From NCBI GenBank assembly GCA_003116995.1, contig BDSL01000012.1, positions 1,043,001 to 1,107,000 of the forward strand: a stretch of DNA of 64,000 bases, in the 5' to 3' direction. The notes under the pieces were generated by a model. It did not search any database and had not been told where the DNA came from. It saw only the letters and a list, made by a program, of their open reading frames with translations. Within the stretch, counting starts at the first letter, position 1, and the number at the start of each line of letters is the position of its first letter. The translations under genes and the position numbers were made by a program. Of this stretch, positions 1 through 11,060 are shown in pieces. The DNA is from Yamagishiella unicocca (lineage: Eukaryota; Chlorophyta; Chlorophyceae; Chlamydomonadales; Volvocaceae).

Positions 1-116
1 CATTGGCTCACCTGCCCATCACCCGCACCACTCGTATCTCGAACCAGCAAAGGTGGCACCAGGAAAGAAAGAACGAAAGAACAAACAGCAGCCAAGGCAA
101 GCTAGCTAGGGCGGCA
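1..116 (-). mobile_element. LINE 3'-UTR fragment, cut by the window edge
   Basis: This matches the minus-strand 3' untranslated region of the LINE family seen intact at 11,061-15,923, from the LINE stop codon region (GGCGGCA end) outward. It stops exactly where a 21-bp repeat array begins. It contains no coding part of the LINE. Confidence 0.75.
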
Positions 117-242
117 TGCTTACCTCCCCCCGGGAGGTGCTTACCTCCCCCCGGGAGGTGCTTACCTCCCCCCGGGAGGTGCTTACCTCCCCCCGGGAGG
201 TGCTTACCTCCCCCCGGGAGGTGCTTACCTCCCCCCGGGAGG
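117..242. repeat. 21-bp tandem repeat, 6 copies
   Basis: Six head-to-tail copies of a 21-bp unit (TGCTTACCTCCCCCCGGGAG plus G) run for 126 bp. The core CCTCCCCCCGGGAGG is nearly palindromic. The same unit recurs at 1,791-1,895 (5 copies), 2,807-2,827 (1 copy) and 16,655-16,698 (2 copies). Confidence 0.95.
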
Positions 243-1753
243 TATGAGAGAGAGAGAGACCGCGTTACAGTGGCCGCACGACAGGCGGCACCCGCCCTTA
301 TCCCGGCGGGAAAGCACTGCGGAAGAGACACGGAACCAAGGTCGGGTACGGGCAACAGCAGGCAAACAGCATCATGCAAAGTCAGCACAAGCGACGGCAG
401 GACACGGCCCCATGCAGGCCACCCTTACGCGTCAAAACCACCACAAAAGCCCCCATTGGCTCACCTGCCCATCACCCGCACCACTCGTATCTCGAACCAG
501 CAAAGGTGGCACCAGGAAAGAAAGAACGAAAGAACAAACAGCAGCCAAGGCAGGCTAGCTAGGGCGGCACGGCGCACATGAGCCGACCCCCGGTTACGAA
601 CAAAAATGGGTGGTCCACCCCCACGTCACCCCAGTCCTTGCGGGGCAAACCCAAGCCCGCAAAGTCCCGCAGCAAGGCCCAGAACTTAGCAAGGAGGCCA
701 GAACGCATAGCAGCAGGGAGGGTGGTGCCGGAGAGCCGATGAGAGTGTATGTACCGGCGCGCCCACTCCATCGCGTTGAGCGCCGCCAACGCCACCAACG
801 CCACCACCGAGGCAGTGGTCGCCAGCGCCTCGGCGGCCACTGCGACCAGGACGGCAGCCGCCGGCGCCACGGCAGCCGCGGCGGCCGGGGCGGCAGCCGC
901 CTGCGGGGCAGCAGCAGCGGCGGCCAGGGCGGCAGCCACCGGCGCAGCGGCAGCAGCGGCGGCGGCCGGGGCGTCAGGAGGTACGGCGGCGGCGCCAGCG
1001 CCTGCCGGGGCGGCCTCCACCGGCGCCTCGGCAGCAGCGGCGCTCGGGGCGGCGGGTGAAGCGGCGGCACCGCCCGCAGCAGTCCACGCGGCGGCAGGGG
1101 CGGCGACGGCCGCCACCGCAGCGGCAAGGACGGCAGCCGGGGCGGCGGGCGCCGGCGCCACCTGGCGACCAGCCCACAGCAGCTCGACCTTGGAGGGATT
1201 CAGGTGCTGGCCAGAGGCGCGGGCAAACGCCGCCATGAGGGCGATAAATGGCGGTACTGCAGCTGCATCTGGGAGCGCGACTTGGGCATCATCAGCAAAC
1301 TGCACGCCGGTAACCAGGCTGGCCGGGTCCGCCGGGGCCAGCGGCACGCCAACACCGTGCCGCTTCAGCCAGCAGAGGAGGGCGTGGGCCACGAAGAGGT
1401 AGAGGAGCGGGGCAAGGGGACAGCCCTGCCGGACGCCGGCCCGGATAGGGACAGAGCGGGAGATGTAGCCGTTGACGGACGCCATGGCCACTGTACGGCC
1501 CAACAGGAGCTGCGTCCATCCCAGGAAACCGGCCCCAACACCCATGCGCTCCATGACAGCAAAGAGGAAGGAGCGGTCAATGGTGTCGTAAGCTTTGGCG
1601 AAATCCAAGAAGGCGATGAGAGCACTCCGTTGCTGCTGGTGTAGGAGGGGGGGGAGGCAGCGAAGGAAGCGGGTGTTGGCGCCAATGGAGCGGCCGGGGA
1701 GGAAGGCGGACTGCTCGAGGGGGATGGCGGCGGAAAGGCCAGGGCTGAGGCGA
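243..1753 (-). mobile_element. LINE copy, internally deleted and 5'-truncated
   Basis: This minus-strand copy of the LINE starts with the GA-rich 3' end at 243 and includes the 3' UTR and the C-terminal end of the ORF. Near position 803-822 it jumps directly from the C-terminal region to the alanine-rich segment. Compared with the long copy about 2.0 kb is missing (roughly 13,345-15,375 there). It then runs through the reverse transcriptase, including the FADD catalytic motif, and ends near 1,753. The deletion keeps the frame open, giving a 402-codon run that fuses RT, the Ala-rich region and the C-terminus. It is probably non-functional. The 21-bp repeat arrays lie on both sides. Confidence 0.85.
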
Positions 1754-1790
1754 CCCCCGGTGACCAAGGCGCAAGGCTGCCCTTACTTGG

Positions 1791-1895
1791 TGCTTACCTC
1801 CCCCCGGGAGGTGCTTACCTCCCCCCGGGAGGTGCTTACCTCCCCCCGGGAGGTGCTTACCTCCCCCCGGGAGGTGCTTACCTCCCCCCGGGAGG
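1791..1895. repeat. 21-bp tandem repeat, 5 copies
   Basis: Five copies of the same 21-bp unit as at 117-242. With the six copies on the other side, the LINE copy between them looks inserted in, or captured by, one array. The last copy (1,875-1,895) begins the 932-bp duplicated unit. Confidence 0.93.
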
Positions 1896-2180
1896 TATGA
1901 AGATGGCAGACGGTGCAATTTTCAGCTTAATGCATATATATATGTAGCTATGCCAATGCCAAGTTACCATGCAGCTGCGCAGCGCCTGCGCGCCGCCGCT
2001 ATGCACCTGCGCGAAAAAGCGAGAGGTCGCCGGTTCGAAACCCGGCGGCCGCACATTTTGCATTTGGCACGCAGATGCAAAAGACAGCGCGATAGCGATA
2101 CCCGATCCCTGATACTGATAGCCGACGCCTGATAGCTGACGCCCGATAGCACGATAGCCCCATAGCTGACACCTGCTGCC
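1896..2180 (+). mobile_element. SINE-A copy 1 (tRNA-like head)
   Basis: This starts at the TATGAAG junction and contains a good pol III box B / T-loop motif, GGTTCGAAACC, flanked by GCCGG and CCGGC arms with one extra base. That suggests a degenerate tRNA-derived head. The body has repeated CCTGATAGC/GCCCGATAGC words and ends around GCAGCCCCCGCC. Seven more copies of this family are in the window. SINE is an inference from the box B, the dispersal and, in one copy, a poly(A) tail. Confidence 0.6.
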
Positions 2181-2827
2181 TGCCGCCTTGCAGCCCCCGC
2201 CAGCGGCCGCCCACTGTGCCAATTGAAGCCGTTCCTTTTGCAATGCGCCCTAAATGAATGGCCGCACAACCTATCAGCATCAGAGCGCCCACCAGGCGCG
2301 CGCCCACTTGACACACAGTGTGACCCACTGGCACATGCAGCACAGTGCCAGCACCCGCCCACTGAGCTGATTGATGGCATTCCTTTTCCAATGCACCATA
2401 AATGAATAGCCACACAACCTATCAGCATCACAGCAGCCAACAGCCGCGCACCCAGCTGACACCCAGTGCAGAAAGACACACAGTGCCACCCACCCAGCAC
2501 ACGCCCAAAGCCCATCAGCACATACCTCATAGGCCAAGAGCAGCCGCCCAACACCCAGCACAGCATAGCCGAACACCCACCAGACGTGCGCCCAGCTGAC
2601 ACATAGCCGCATAACCTATCAGCATCAGAGCGCCCACCAGGCACACACCCTCTTCACCCCGTGGATAGCATCACTGCACAAGGCAAGTGGAACCTCGCGC
2701 ACGCCATCAACCACACGCGCACACACCCATGAGCACCCGCATCACATAGGCGGGTAGGCGGCGCCGCATCACACCGCACCACACCGCATAGGCACATACC
2801 AGTAGGTGCTTACCTCCCCCCGGGAGG

Positions 2828-3112
2828 TATGAAGATGGCAGACGGTGCAATTTTCAGCTTAATGCATATATATATGTAGCTATGCCAATGCCAAGTTACC
2901 ATGCAGCTGCGCAGCGCCTGCGCGCCGCCGCTATGCACCTGCGCGAAAAAGCGAGAGGTCGCCGGTTCGAAACCCGGCGGCCGCACATTTTGCATTTGGC
3001 ACGCAGATGCAAAAGACAGCGCGATAGCGATACCCGATCCCTGATACTGATAGCCGACGCCTGATAGCTGACGCCCGATAGCACGATAGCCCCATAGCTG
3101 ACACCTGCTGCC
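2828..3112 (+). mobile_element. SINE-A copy 2
   Basis: This is an identical repeat of copy 1, carried along by the 932-bp tandem duplication. The box B motif GGTTCGAAACC is on the plus strand. Confidence 0.6.
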
Positions 3113-3738
3113 TGCCGCCTTGCAGCCCCCGCCAGCGGCCGCCCACTGTGCCAATTGAAGCCGTTCCTTTTGCAATGCGCCCTAAATGAATGGCCGCACA
3201 ACCTATCAGCATCAGAGCGCCCACCAGGCGCGCGCCCACTTGACACACAGTGTGACCCACTGGCACATGCAGCACAGTGCCAGCACCCGCCCACTGAGCT
3301 GATTGATGGCATTCCTTTTCCAATGCACCATAAATGAATAGCCACACAACCTATCAGCATCACAGCAGCCAACAGCCGCGCACCCAGCTGACACCCAGTG
3401 CAGAAAGACACACAGTGCCACCCACCCAGCACACGCCCAAAGCCCATCAGCACATACCTCATAGGCCAAGAGCAGCCGCCCAACACCCAGCACAGCATAG
3501 CCGAACACCCACCAGACGTGCGCCCAGCTGACACATAGCCGCATAACCTATCAGCATCAGAGCGCCCACCAGGCACACACCCTCTTCACCCCGTGGATAG
3601 CATCACTGCACAAGGCAAGTGGAACCTCGCGCACGCCATCAACCACACGCGCACACACCCATGAGCACCCGCATCACATAGGCGGGTAGGCGGCGCCGCA
3701 TCACACCGCACCACACCGCATAGGCACATACCAGTAGG

Positions 3739-6256
3739 TGGCACTGCACCGCATAGGCGCATAGCCGCACACCCACATAGCCGCATAAATAGGTGGCACC
3801 ACATAGGTACGTACGTGGCACCAGCAGTGCGTACCTTTCTGCGTGTAGTGCGTAGGCACTGCATCACACCGCATAGGCACATACGTGGCACCACACCGCA
3901 TAGGTGCATAGGCGGCAGCGCACCACATAGGCGCCATCGCACCGCATAGGCGCATAGGCGGCACCGCACTGTACAGGCGACATCGCACCGCATAGGCGCA
4001 TAGGCGGCACCGCACCGCATAGCTGACATCGCACCGCATAGGCGCATACGTGGCACCACACCGCATAGCTGACGTCGCACCGCATACGCGCATAGGTGGC
4101 ACCACACCGCATAGGCAACATCGCACCGCATAGGCGCATAGGTGGCACCGCACCGCATAGGTGACATCGCACCGCATAGGCGCATACGTGGCACCACACT
4201 GCATAGGCACATAGGCCAGCAGCAGTAGGCGGCTGCAACTTCGCGCGAGCACACACTCAGTACTATTCCTTTTCTAATATCTCCTAAACATATGTGCGCA
4301 GGATGTATCAGCATCAGAGCACAAATTGGGCGACTGCTATCCGCCGCCAGCACCCAGGTGACACTACGTAGGCACCCATGAGCACTCGCATCACATAGGC
4401 GGGTAGGCGGCGCCGCATCACACCGCACCACACCGCATAGGCGCATAGGCACCACCCACGAGCACCCACATACACCACACCACATAGGTGCGTACATGGC
4501 ATCAACAGTGCGTACCTATGTGCGTGTAGTGCGTAGGCACTGCATCACACCGCATAGGCGCATGACATAAGCGGCACCACACCACATAGCCACATAGGCG
4601 GCAGCACACCGCATAGCTAACGTCGCACCGCATAGGCGGCACCGCACCGCATAGGCGCATAGGCGGCACCGCACCGCATAGGTGACATCGCACCGCATAG
4701 GCACATACACCGCATAGGCGCACCACACCGCATAGGCACATACACCGCATAGGCGCATACACCGCATAGCTGACATCGCACCGCATAGGCGCATAGGCGG
4801 CAGCGCACCACATAGGCGCCATCGCACCGCATAGGCGCATGGGCGGCACCACACCGCATAGCTCACGTCGCACCGCATACGCGCATAGGTGGCACCGCAC
4901 CACATAGGTAGCATCGCACCGCATAGGCGTATACGTGGCACCACACCGCATAAGCACATAGGCGGCACCGCACCGCATAGCTGACGTCGCACCGCATAGG
5001 CGCGTACGTGCTACTACACGAGCACGTACCTAGCACTGCACCTCATAAGCACGTAGATGGCCCCGCATAAGTGACATTGCACCACATAGGCACATAAGCG
5101 GCATCGCACCGCATAGGCGCATAGGCGGCACCGCACCGCATACGCAACATCGCACCGCATAGGCGGATAGGCGGCACCGCACCGCATAGGCGTATACGTG
5201 GCACCACACCGCATAAGCACATAGGCGGCAGCGCACCGCATAGGTGACATCGCACCGCATAGGCGCATAGCTAACGTCGCACCGCATAGGCGGCACCGCA
5301 CCGCATAGGCGCATAGGCGGCACCGCACCGCATAGGTGACATCGCACCGCATAGGCGCATACACTGCATAGGCGCACCACACCGCATAGGCACATACACC
5401 GCATAGGCGCATACACCGCATAGCTGACATCGCACCGCATAGGCGCATAGGCGGCAGCGCACCGCATAGCAAACGTCGCACCGCATACGCGGCACCGCAC
5501 CGCATAGGCGCATAGGCGGCAGTGCACCACATAGGCGCCATCGCACCGCATAGGCGCATAGGCGGCAGCACACCGCATAGCTGACGTCGCACCACATACG
5601 TGGCACCACACCGCATAAGCACATAGGCGGCACCGTACCGCATAGCTGACGTCGCACCGCATAGGCGCGTACGTGGTACTACACGAGCACGTACCTAGCA
5701 CTGCACCTCATAAGCACGTAGATGGCCCCGCATAAGTGACATTGCACCACATAGGCACATAAGCGGCACCACACCACATAGCCACATAGGCGGCAGCGCA
5801 CCGCATAGGTCACATCGCACCGCATAGGCGCATAGGCGGCACCGCACCGCATAGGCAACATCGCACCGCATAGGCGGATAGGCGGCACCGCACCGCATAG
5901 GCGTATACGTGGCACCACACCGCATAAGCACATAGGCGGCACCGCACCGCATAGCTGACGTCGCACCGCATAGGCGCATAAGCGGCACCGCACTGCATAG
6001 GCGCATAGGCAACACCGCACCGCATAGGTGACATCGCACCACATAGGAGCACAAACGGCACCGCACCGCATACGCGCATAGGCAGCACCGCACCGCATAG
6101 GTGACATCGCACCACATACGCGCATAGGCGGCAGCGCACCACATAGGTGACATGGCACCGCATAAGCACATAGGCGACACTGCACCACATAGGTGACATC
6201 GCACCGCATAGGCGCATAGGCGGCACCGCACCGCATAACTCACATCGCACCGCATA
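3739..6256. repeat. CATAGG-rich complex satellite
   Basis: About 2.5 kb is built almost wholly from short related words such as GCACCGCATAGGCGCATAGG, CGGCACCGCACCGCATAGG and GTGACATCGCACCGCATAGG. They are arranged in irregular units of about 20-47 bp. All six frames give long cysteine/methionine-rich pseudo-ORFs, which is expected from a short-period repeat with few stops. Related blocks fill most of 17,990-20,085, 21,420-23,971 and 25,610-28,470. Confidence 0.9.
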
Positions 6257-6412
6257 GGCCTCCGACCCGTGGGCCTCCGACCCGTGGGCCTCCGACCCAT
6301 GCAACACCTCCGACCCGTGGGCCTCCGACCCGTGGGCCTCCGACCCGTGCGCCACTGACCCGTGGGCCTCCGACCCGTGGGCCACTGACCCGTGGGCCTC
6401 CGACCCATGGGC
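6257..6412. repeat. 15-bp minisatellite
   Basis: About ten copies of GGCCTCCGACCCGTG, with a few GCCACTGACCCGTGG variants. It recurs at about 20,086-20,243, 23,973-24,128 and 28,471-28,543. Confidence 0.9.
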
Positions 6413-6417
6413 CTACT

Positions 6418-6515
6418 CCTGCAAGCATAGCCCTGCAAGCATAGCTCTGCAAGCATACCTCTGCAAGCATAGCCTTGCAAGCATAGCCCTGCAAGCATAG
6501 CCTGGCAAGCATAAG
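6418..6515. repeat. 14-bp minisatellite
   Basis: About seven copies of CCTGCAAGCATAGC. It recurs at about 20,284-20,415, 24,133-24,235 and 28,552-28,712, always directly after the 15-bp array. Confidence 0.9.
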
Positions 6516-6617
6516 CCTGCAAGCGCATACGCCCATTGCAGCCCGCCCGCATGTGACGGCTGCCCCCGGCCCCGGCGGGGGAGGTAAGCCCACTCGCGCA
6601 GCCCCTGCGCAGCTTGT

Positions 6618-7620
6618 ATGAGAGAGAGAGAGAGACCGCGTTACAGTGGCCGCACGACAGGCGGCACCCGCCCTTATCCCGGCGGGAAAGCACTGCGGAA
6701 GAGACACGGAACCAAGGTCGGGTACGGGCAACAGCAGGCAAACAGCATCATGCAAAGTCAGCACAAGCGACGGCAGGACACGGCCCCATGCAGGCCACCC
6801 TTACGCGTCAAAACCACCACAAAAGCCCCCATTGGCTCACCTGCCCATCACCCGCACCACTCGTATCTCGAACCAGCAAAGGTGGCACCAGGAAAGAAAG
6901 AACGAAAGAACAAACAGCATCCAAGGCAGGCTAGCTAGGGCGGCACGGCGCACATGAGCCGACCCCCGGTTACGAACAAAAATGGGTGGTCCACCCCCAC
7001 GTCACCCCAGTCCTTGCGGGGCAAACCCAAGCCCGCAAAGTCCCGCAGCAAGGCCCAGAACTTAGCAAGGAGGCCAGAACGCAGAGCAGCAGGGAGGGTG
7101 GTGCCGGAGAGCCGATGAGAGTGTATGTACCGGCGCGCCCACTCCATCGCGTTGAGCGCCGCCAACGCCACCACATCCCACACACACTGCAGCACAGTGG
7201 TCGGATCCGGCGACACACACAACCACACATGCTCACGCGTGACCCCGCACCCACAGCAGACTTCCAGTTCATCCCAGAGCGGGCGGACGAGGGGGCAAGA
7301 CCAAAAGTGATGCAAGCGCGGCGACTCGGCCACACCCGCTGCAGCGGGGTAACAGCCGCAAGCACACGGTTCGGGTGGGACCAGCGGGAGGTGAGAGGAG
7401 CCCGGCATGGGCACCCCGTCAACCGCCAGCCGCCAGAGGACCTCCTTCCACCGCGGCTCCCACTTAAGACGCTTCCACAACCGCCGCCATACCGCGCGTA
7501 ACGCCACAAGGGCCGCCTCGGGCGTGGCAGCCACAGCAGGGGACAGCCCGAGCGCCTCCCGCACATACGCCGCATGACAGGCCTGCCTGGGGCGCTCCAG
7601 TTCCGCCGCCTGGAGCAGGG
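6618..7620 (-). mobile_element. 5'-truncated LINE copy (about 1.0 kb)
   Basis: This minus-strand LINE copy comprises the GA-rich 3' end, the 3' UTR and the C-terminal part of the ORF, including the CxC...HHFWSC zinc-knuckle region. It is truncated near the codons corresponding to 14,931 of the long copy. It carries the private variant AACAGCATCC in its 3' UTR. Only the copy at 24,334-24,720 shares this variant, which ties the two to one segmental duplication. Confidence 0.85.
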
Positions 7621-7624
7621 AAAT

Positions 7625-7822
7625 TTGTTGGGTTGGGGTCCGGGGCTCTCACCCGGTTGGCAGGGCCATACACGCCCCTGTTACGGAAGTCGCAGGTCCC
7701 CGTGCCAGTACTTCCGTTTACCCCCCCGGAAATGGGTGGCGGTTTGGGTGGGGGGGCCAGGACTTGAACTCTGGATCTCCTGCCGATTAAGGCCGGGCTT
7801 TAGCAGCTAAGCTACCCACCCC
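7625..7822 (-). mobile_element. SINE-B copy 1 (tRNA-like head)
   Basis: Read on the minus strand, this begins with GGGGTGGGTAGCTTAGC, resembling an acceptor and D arm. It continues through a TTAATC anticodon-like loop and a box B-like AGTTCAAGTCC with a CCAG/CTGG T arm that has one extra base. A body of about 120 bp follows, ending in CCCAACCCAACAA. The fold is imperfect, so a functional tRNA is unlikely. Other copies lie at 10,989-11,060 with 15,924-16,057, 16,065-16,200 and 24,726-24,922. Confidence 0.65.
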
Positions 7823-7828
7823 TAAAAT

Positions 7829-8803
7829 TGTATGAGAGAGAGAGAGACCGCGTTACAGTGGCCGCACGACAGGCGGCACCCGCCCTTATCCCGGCGGGAA
7901 AGCACTGCGGAAGAGACACGGAACCAAGGTCGGGTACGGGCAACAGCAGGCAAACAGCATCATGCAAAGTCAGCACAAGCGACGGCAGGACACGGCCCCA
8001 TGCAGGCCACCCTTACGCGTCAAAACCACCACAAAAGCCCCCATTGGCTCACCTGCCCATCACCCGCACCACTCGTATCTCGAACCAGCAAAGGTGGCAC
8101 CATGAAAGAAAGAACGAAAGAACAAACAGCAGCCAAGGCAGGCTAGCTAGGGCGGCACGGCGCACATGAGCCGACCCCCGGTTACGAACAAAAATGGGTG
8201 GTCCACCCCCACGTCACCCCAGTCCTTGCGGGGCAAACCCAAGCCCGCAAAGTCCCGCAGCAAGGCCCAGAACTTAGCAAGGAGGCCAGAACGCATAGCA
8301 GCAGGGAGGGTGGGGCCGGAGAGCCGATGAGAGTGTATGTACCGGCGCGCCCACTCCATCGCGTTGAGCGCCGCCAACGCCACCACATCCCACACACACT
8401 GCAGCACAGTGGTCGGATCCGGCGACACACACAACCACACATGCTCACGCGTGACCCCGCATCCACAGCAGACTGCCAGTTCATCCCAGAGCGGGCGGAC
8501 GAGGGGGCAAGACCAAAAGTGATGCAAGCGCGGCGACTCGGCCACACCCGCTGCAGCGGGGTAACAGCCGCAAGCACACGGTTCGGGTGGGACCAGCGGG
8601 AGGTGAGAGGAGCCCGGCATGGGCACCCCGTCAACCGCCAGCCGCCAGAGGACCTCCTTCCACCGCGGCTCCCACTTAAGACGCTTCCACAACCGCCGCC
8701 ATACCGCGCGTAACGCCACAAGGGCCGCCTCGGGCGTGGCAGCCACAGCAGGGGACAGCCCGAGCGCCTCCCGCACATACGCCGCATGACAGGCCTGCCG
8801 CCC
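7829..8803 (-). mobile_element. 5'-truncated LINE copy (about 1.0 kb)
   Basis: This minus-strand copy follows directly after SINE-B. It begins GTATGAGAGAGAG (the LINE 3' end) and stops within the ORF near the sequence for 14,970 of the long copy. Like its neighbours it holds only the 3' UTR and the C-terminal region. Confidence 0.85.
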
Positions 8804-8815
8804 CGGTTGGCGTTG

Positions 8816-10416
8816 GTATGAGAGAGAGAGAGAGACCGCGTTACAGTGGCCGCACGACAGGCGGCACCCGCCCTTATCCCGGCGGGAAAGCACTGCGGAA
8901 GAGACACGGAACCAAGGTCGGGTACGGGCAACAGCAGGCAAACAGCATCATGCAAAGTCAGCACAAGCGACGGCAGGACACGGCCCCATGCAGGCCACCC
9001 TTACGCGTCAAAACCACCACAAAAGCCCCCATTGGCTCACCTGCCCATCACCCGCACCACTCGTATCTCGAACCAGCAAAGGTGGCACCAGGAAAGAAAG
9101 AACGAAAGAACAAACAGCAGCCAAGGCAGGCTAGCTAGGGCGGCACGGCGCACATGAGCCGACCCCCGGTTACGAACAAAAATGGGTGGTCCACCCCCAC
9201 GTCACCCCAGTCCTTGCGGGGCAAACCCAAGCCCGCAAAGTCCCGCAGCAAGGCCCAGAACTTAGCAAGGAGGCCAGAACGCATAGCAGCAGGGAGGGTG
9301 GGGCCGGGGAGCCGATGAGAGTGTATGTACCGGCGCGCCCACTCCATCGCGTTGAGCGCCGCCAACGCCACCACATCCCACACACACTGCAGCACAGTGG
9401 TCGGATCCGGCGACACACACAACCACACATGCTCACGCGTGACCCCGCATCCACAGCAGACTTCCAGTTCATCCCAGAGCGGGCGGACGAGGGGGCAAGA
9501 CCAAAAGTGATGCAAGCGCGGCGACTCGGCCACACCCGCTGCAGCGGGGTAACAGCCGCAAGCACACGGTTCGGGTGGGACCAGCGGGAGGTGGGAGGAG
9601 CCCGGCATGGGCACCCCGTCAACCGCCAGCCGCCAGAGGACCTCCTTCCACCGCGGCTCCCACTTAAGACGCTTCCACAACCGCCGCCATACCGCGCGTA
9701 ACGCCACAAGGGCCGCCTCGGGCGTGGCAGCCACAGCAGGGGACAGCCCGAGCGCCTCCCGCACATACGCCGCATGACAGGCCTGCCTGGGGCGCTCCAG
9801 TTCCGCCGCCTGGAGCAGGGTGCCCAGCTTGACGGTGAAGGAAGTGAGGGGCAGCACGGCGTCCACACCCAGCCGCCACCCCAGGCGAGCAAGGAGGAGA
9901 GCATCCACCTCGTCAGGCGACGGCGGGGCGGGGCCATCGGGCGCCAGGCGAGCAGCAGCGAGCCATGCGGGCGAGATGTCAGAAAGGAGAGCGGCCACCG
10001 CAGCCCGCGCCGCGATGCGATCTTGGAGCGCACCCATGGCCAGCTCGGAGGGCGCCAGCTCGTGCCGTACGAGCGTCGTCCAGCGCTCAGCCAGCCGGCT
10101 GAAGATGGCCATGCCCGGCGTCGTCGCCAGGGCATGGGCGCGCTCCACCTCAAACGCGGTCATAGCGTCCTGCACCCGGACGGCGTCGCCGACGGTCAGC
10201 AGGCGGCGGCACATGGTGAGGGGGCCATGGATAGCCTCCAACCCCGGCCGCCGGCCCGGCGCCCCCGCGTTGGGCAGGAGCGGGTTGCCCCACAGCGGCG
10301 CGTTGAAGCACCAGACGCCCGGCTCCAGGGGGGGGTCCGCGACGTCAGACAGGGGGGGGAGGTGACCGAGGCTCGTGGCAAGCCGGTGGATGTGTCCGGG
10401 GGCAAGCTGAAGGGGG
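8816..10416 (-). mobile_element. 5'-truncated LINE copy (about 1.6 kb)
   Basis: This is the longest of three consecutive minus-strand truncated copies. It carries an intact-looking C-terminal open frame (up to 444 codons, 10,469 to 9,135, of which the LINE part starts near 10,416). It matches the post-RT region and zinc knuckle of the long copy. It lacks RT and endonuclease and so cannot be autonomous. Confidence 0.85.
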
Positions 10417-10762
10417 TATGAAGGTGACCAATGTCCCCGCCTTGCGCTCTGCATTAGTAGCGATGCCAATGCCAGGTTGCCATGCCGCTGCGCAGCGCCT
10501 GCGCGGCGCCGCTATGCACCTGCGCGAAAAAGCGAGAGGTCGCCGGTTCGAAACCCGGCGGCCGCACTTTTTGCATTCGGCGCGCAGATGCAAAAGATAG
10601 CGCGATAGCGATAGCCGACGCCCTGATAGGTGACGCCCGATAGGTGACGCCTGATACTGATAGCCGACGCCTGATAGGTAACGCCCGATAGCACGATAGT
10701 AGCCCCATAGCTGACACCTGCTGCCTGCCGCCTTGCAGCCCCCGCCAAAAAAAAAAAAAAAA
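10417..10762 (+). mobile_element. SINE-A copy 3 ending in poly(A)
   Basis: This is a SINE-A head and body with box B GGTTCGAAACC. Unlike the other copies it stops right after GCAGCCCCCGCC and is followed by sixteen A residues (10,747-10,762). A sharp 3' end plus an A tract is the hallmark of retroposition of a terminated or polyadenylated RNA. It supports the view that SINE-A is a retroposon about 0.3 kb long. Confidence 0.65.
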
Positions 10763-10985
10763 TTCCTTGCGTTACAGGACCCCGACGCTGGGGTACGACA
10801 CCTGACCGTGTCATAAGCTCTGTATCTCCACCCCCATCAACGACAACCTCGACCAGCAGGTTCAACCACAAACCTACTTGCCCACAAGTGGGGCACCCGG
10901 TAGCTACCGGGGAGGGGCCGGGGAATCGAACCACCGATCTCTGGACAGAATGCCAGTGTCTTAACCAATTAGACGAACCCCCCAA
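10763..10985 (-). mobile_element. SINE-C, tRNA-like head (single copy)
   Basis: On the minus strand a tRNA-like segment starts near 10,982. It has a perfect D-arm (GTCT AATTGGTTA AGAC), an anticodon-like CTGG/CCAG hairpin with an 8-base loop containing ATTCTGT, and box B GGTTCGATTCC. The enlarged loop and the mismatched T stem argue for a tRNA-derived pseudogene or SINE head rather than an active tRNA. The body of about 150 bp runs to the A tract of the neighbouring SINE-A. Confidence 0.5.
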
Positions 10986-10988
10986 AAG

Positions 10989-11060
10989 TTGTTGGGTTGG
11001 GGTCCGGGGCTCTCACCCGGTTGGCAGGGCCATACACGCCCCTGTTACGGAAGTCGCAGG
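10989..11060 (-). mobile_element. SINE-B copy 2, 3' half (split by LINE insertion)
   Basis: The distal half of a SINE-B ends at TCGCAGG, immediately before the long LINE. Its missing half resumes at 15,924 with the same TCGCAGG, so one SINE-B was interrupted by the LINE. Confidence 0.8.

Larger units (their letters stand above)
1875..3738. repeat. Tandem duplication of a 932-bp unit
   Basis: Two essentially identical 932-bp units lie head to tail (1,875-2,806 and 2,807-3,738). Each begins with one 21-bp repeat, followed by a SINE-A copy, then a composite repeat containing two diverged copies of a segment with AAATGAATGGCCGCACAACC. Open frames inside repeat exactly with the unit and are not genes. 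A further copy, without the 21-mer, lies at 20,513-21,419. Confidence 0.92.
2830..6617. repeat. Compound macrorepeat, unit 1
   Basis: A compound block with a fixed order: SINE-A head, composite AAATGAATGGCCGC repeat, CATAGG-rich satellite, 15-bp CCTCCGACCCGTGGG array, 14-bp GCAAGCATAGCCCT array, and a 45-bp end block (GGGGGAGGTAAGCCC through CAGCTTGT). The same order occurs at 17,133-20,512, 20,513-24,333 and 24,925-28,797. Unit 1 is nearly identical to the 20,513-24,333 unit apart from a 35-bp indel. Confidence 0.85.

Noticed and set aside
117..242. Possible CRISPR-like array
   Set aside because: The units are directly tandem without spacers, and the window is clearly eukaryotic.
749..1402. 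Ala-rich 217-codon plus-strand frame (and its like at 12,690-13,499, minus strand)
   Set aside because: It is antisense to the Ala-rich part of the LINE ORF; GCC-type repeats are open on both strands.
7740..7822. Functional tRNA gene on the minus strand
   Set aside because: The anticodon and T stems do not pair properly, and the same sequence is dispersed with a common body as a SINE.
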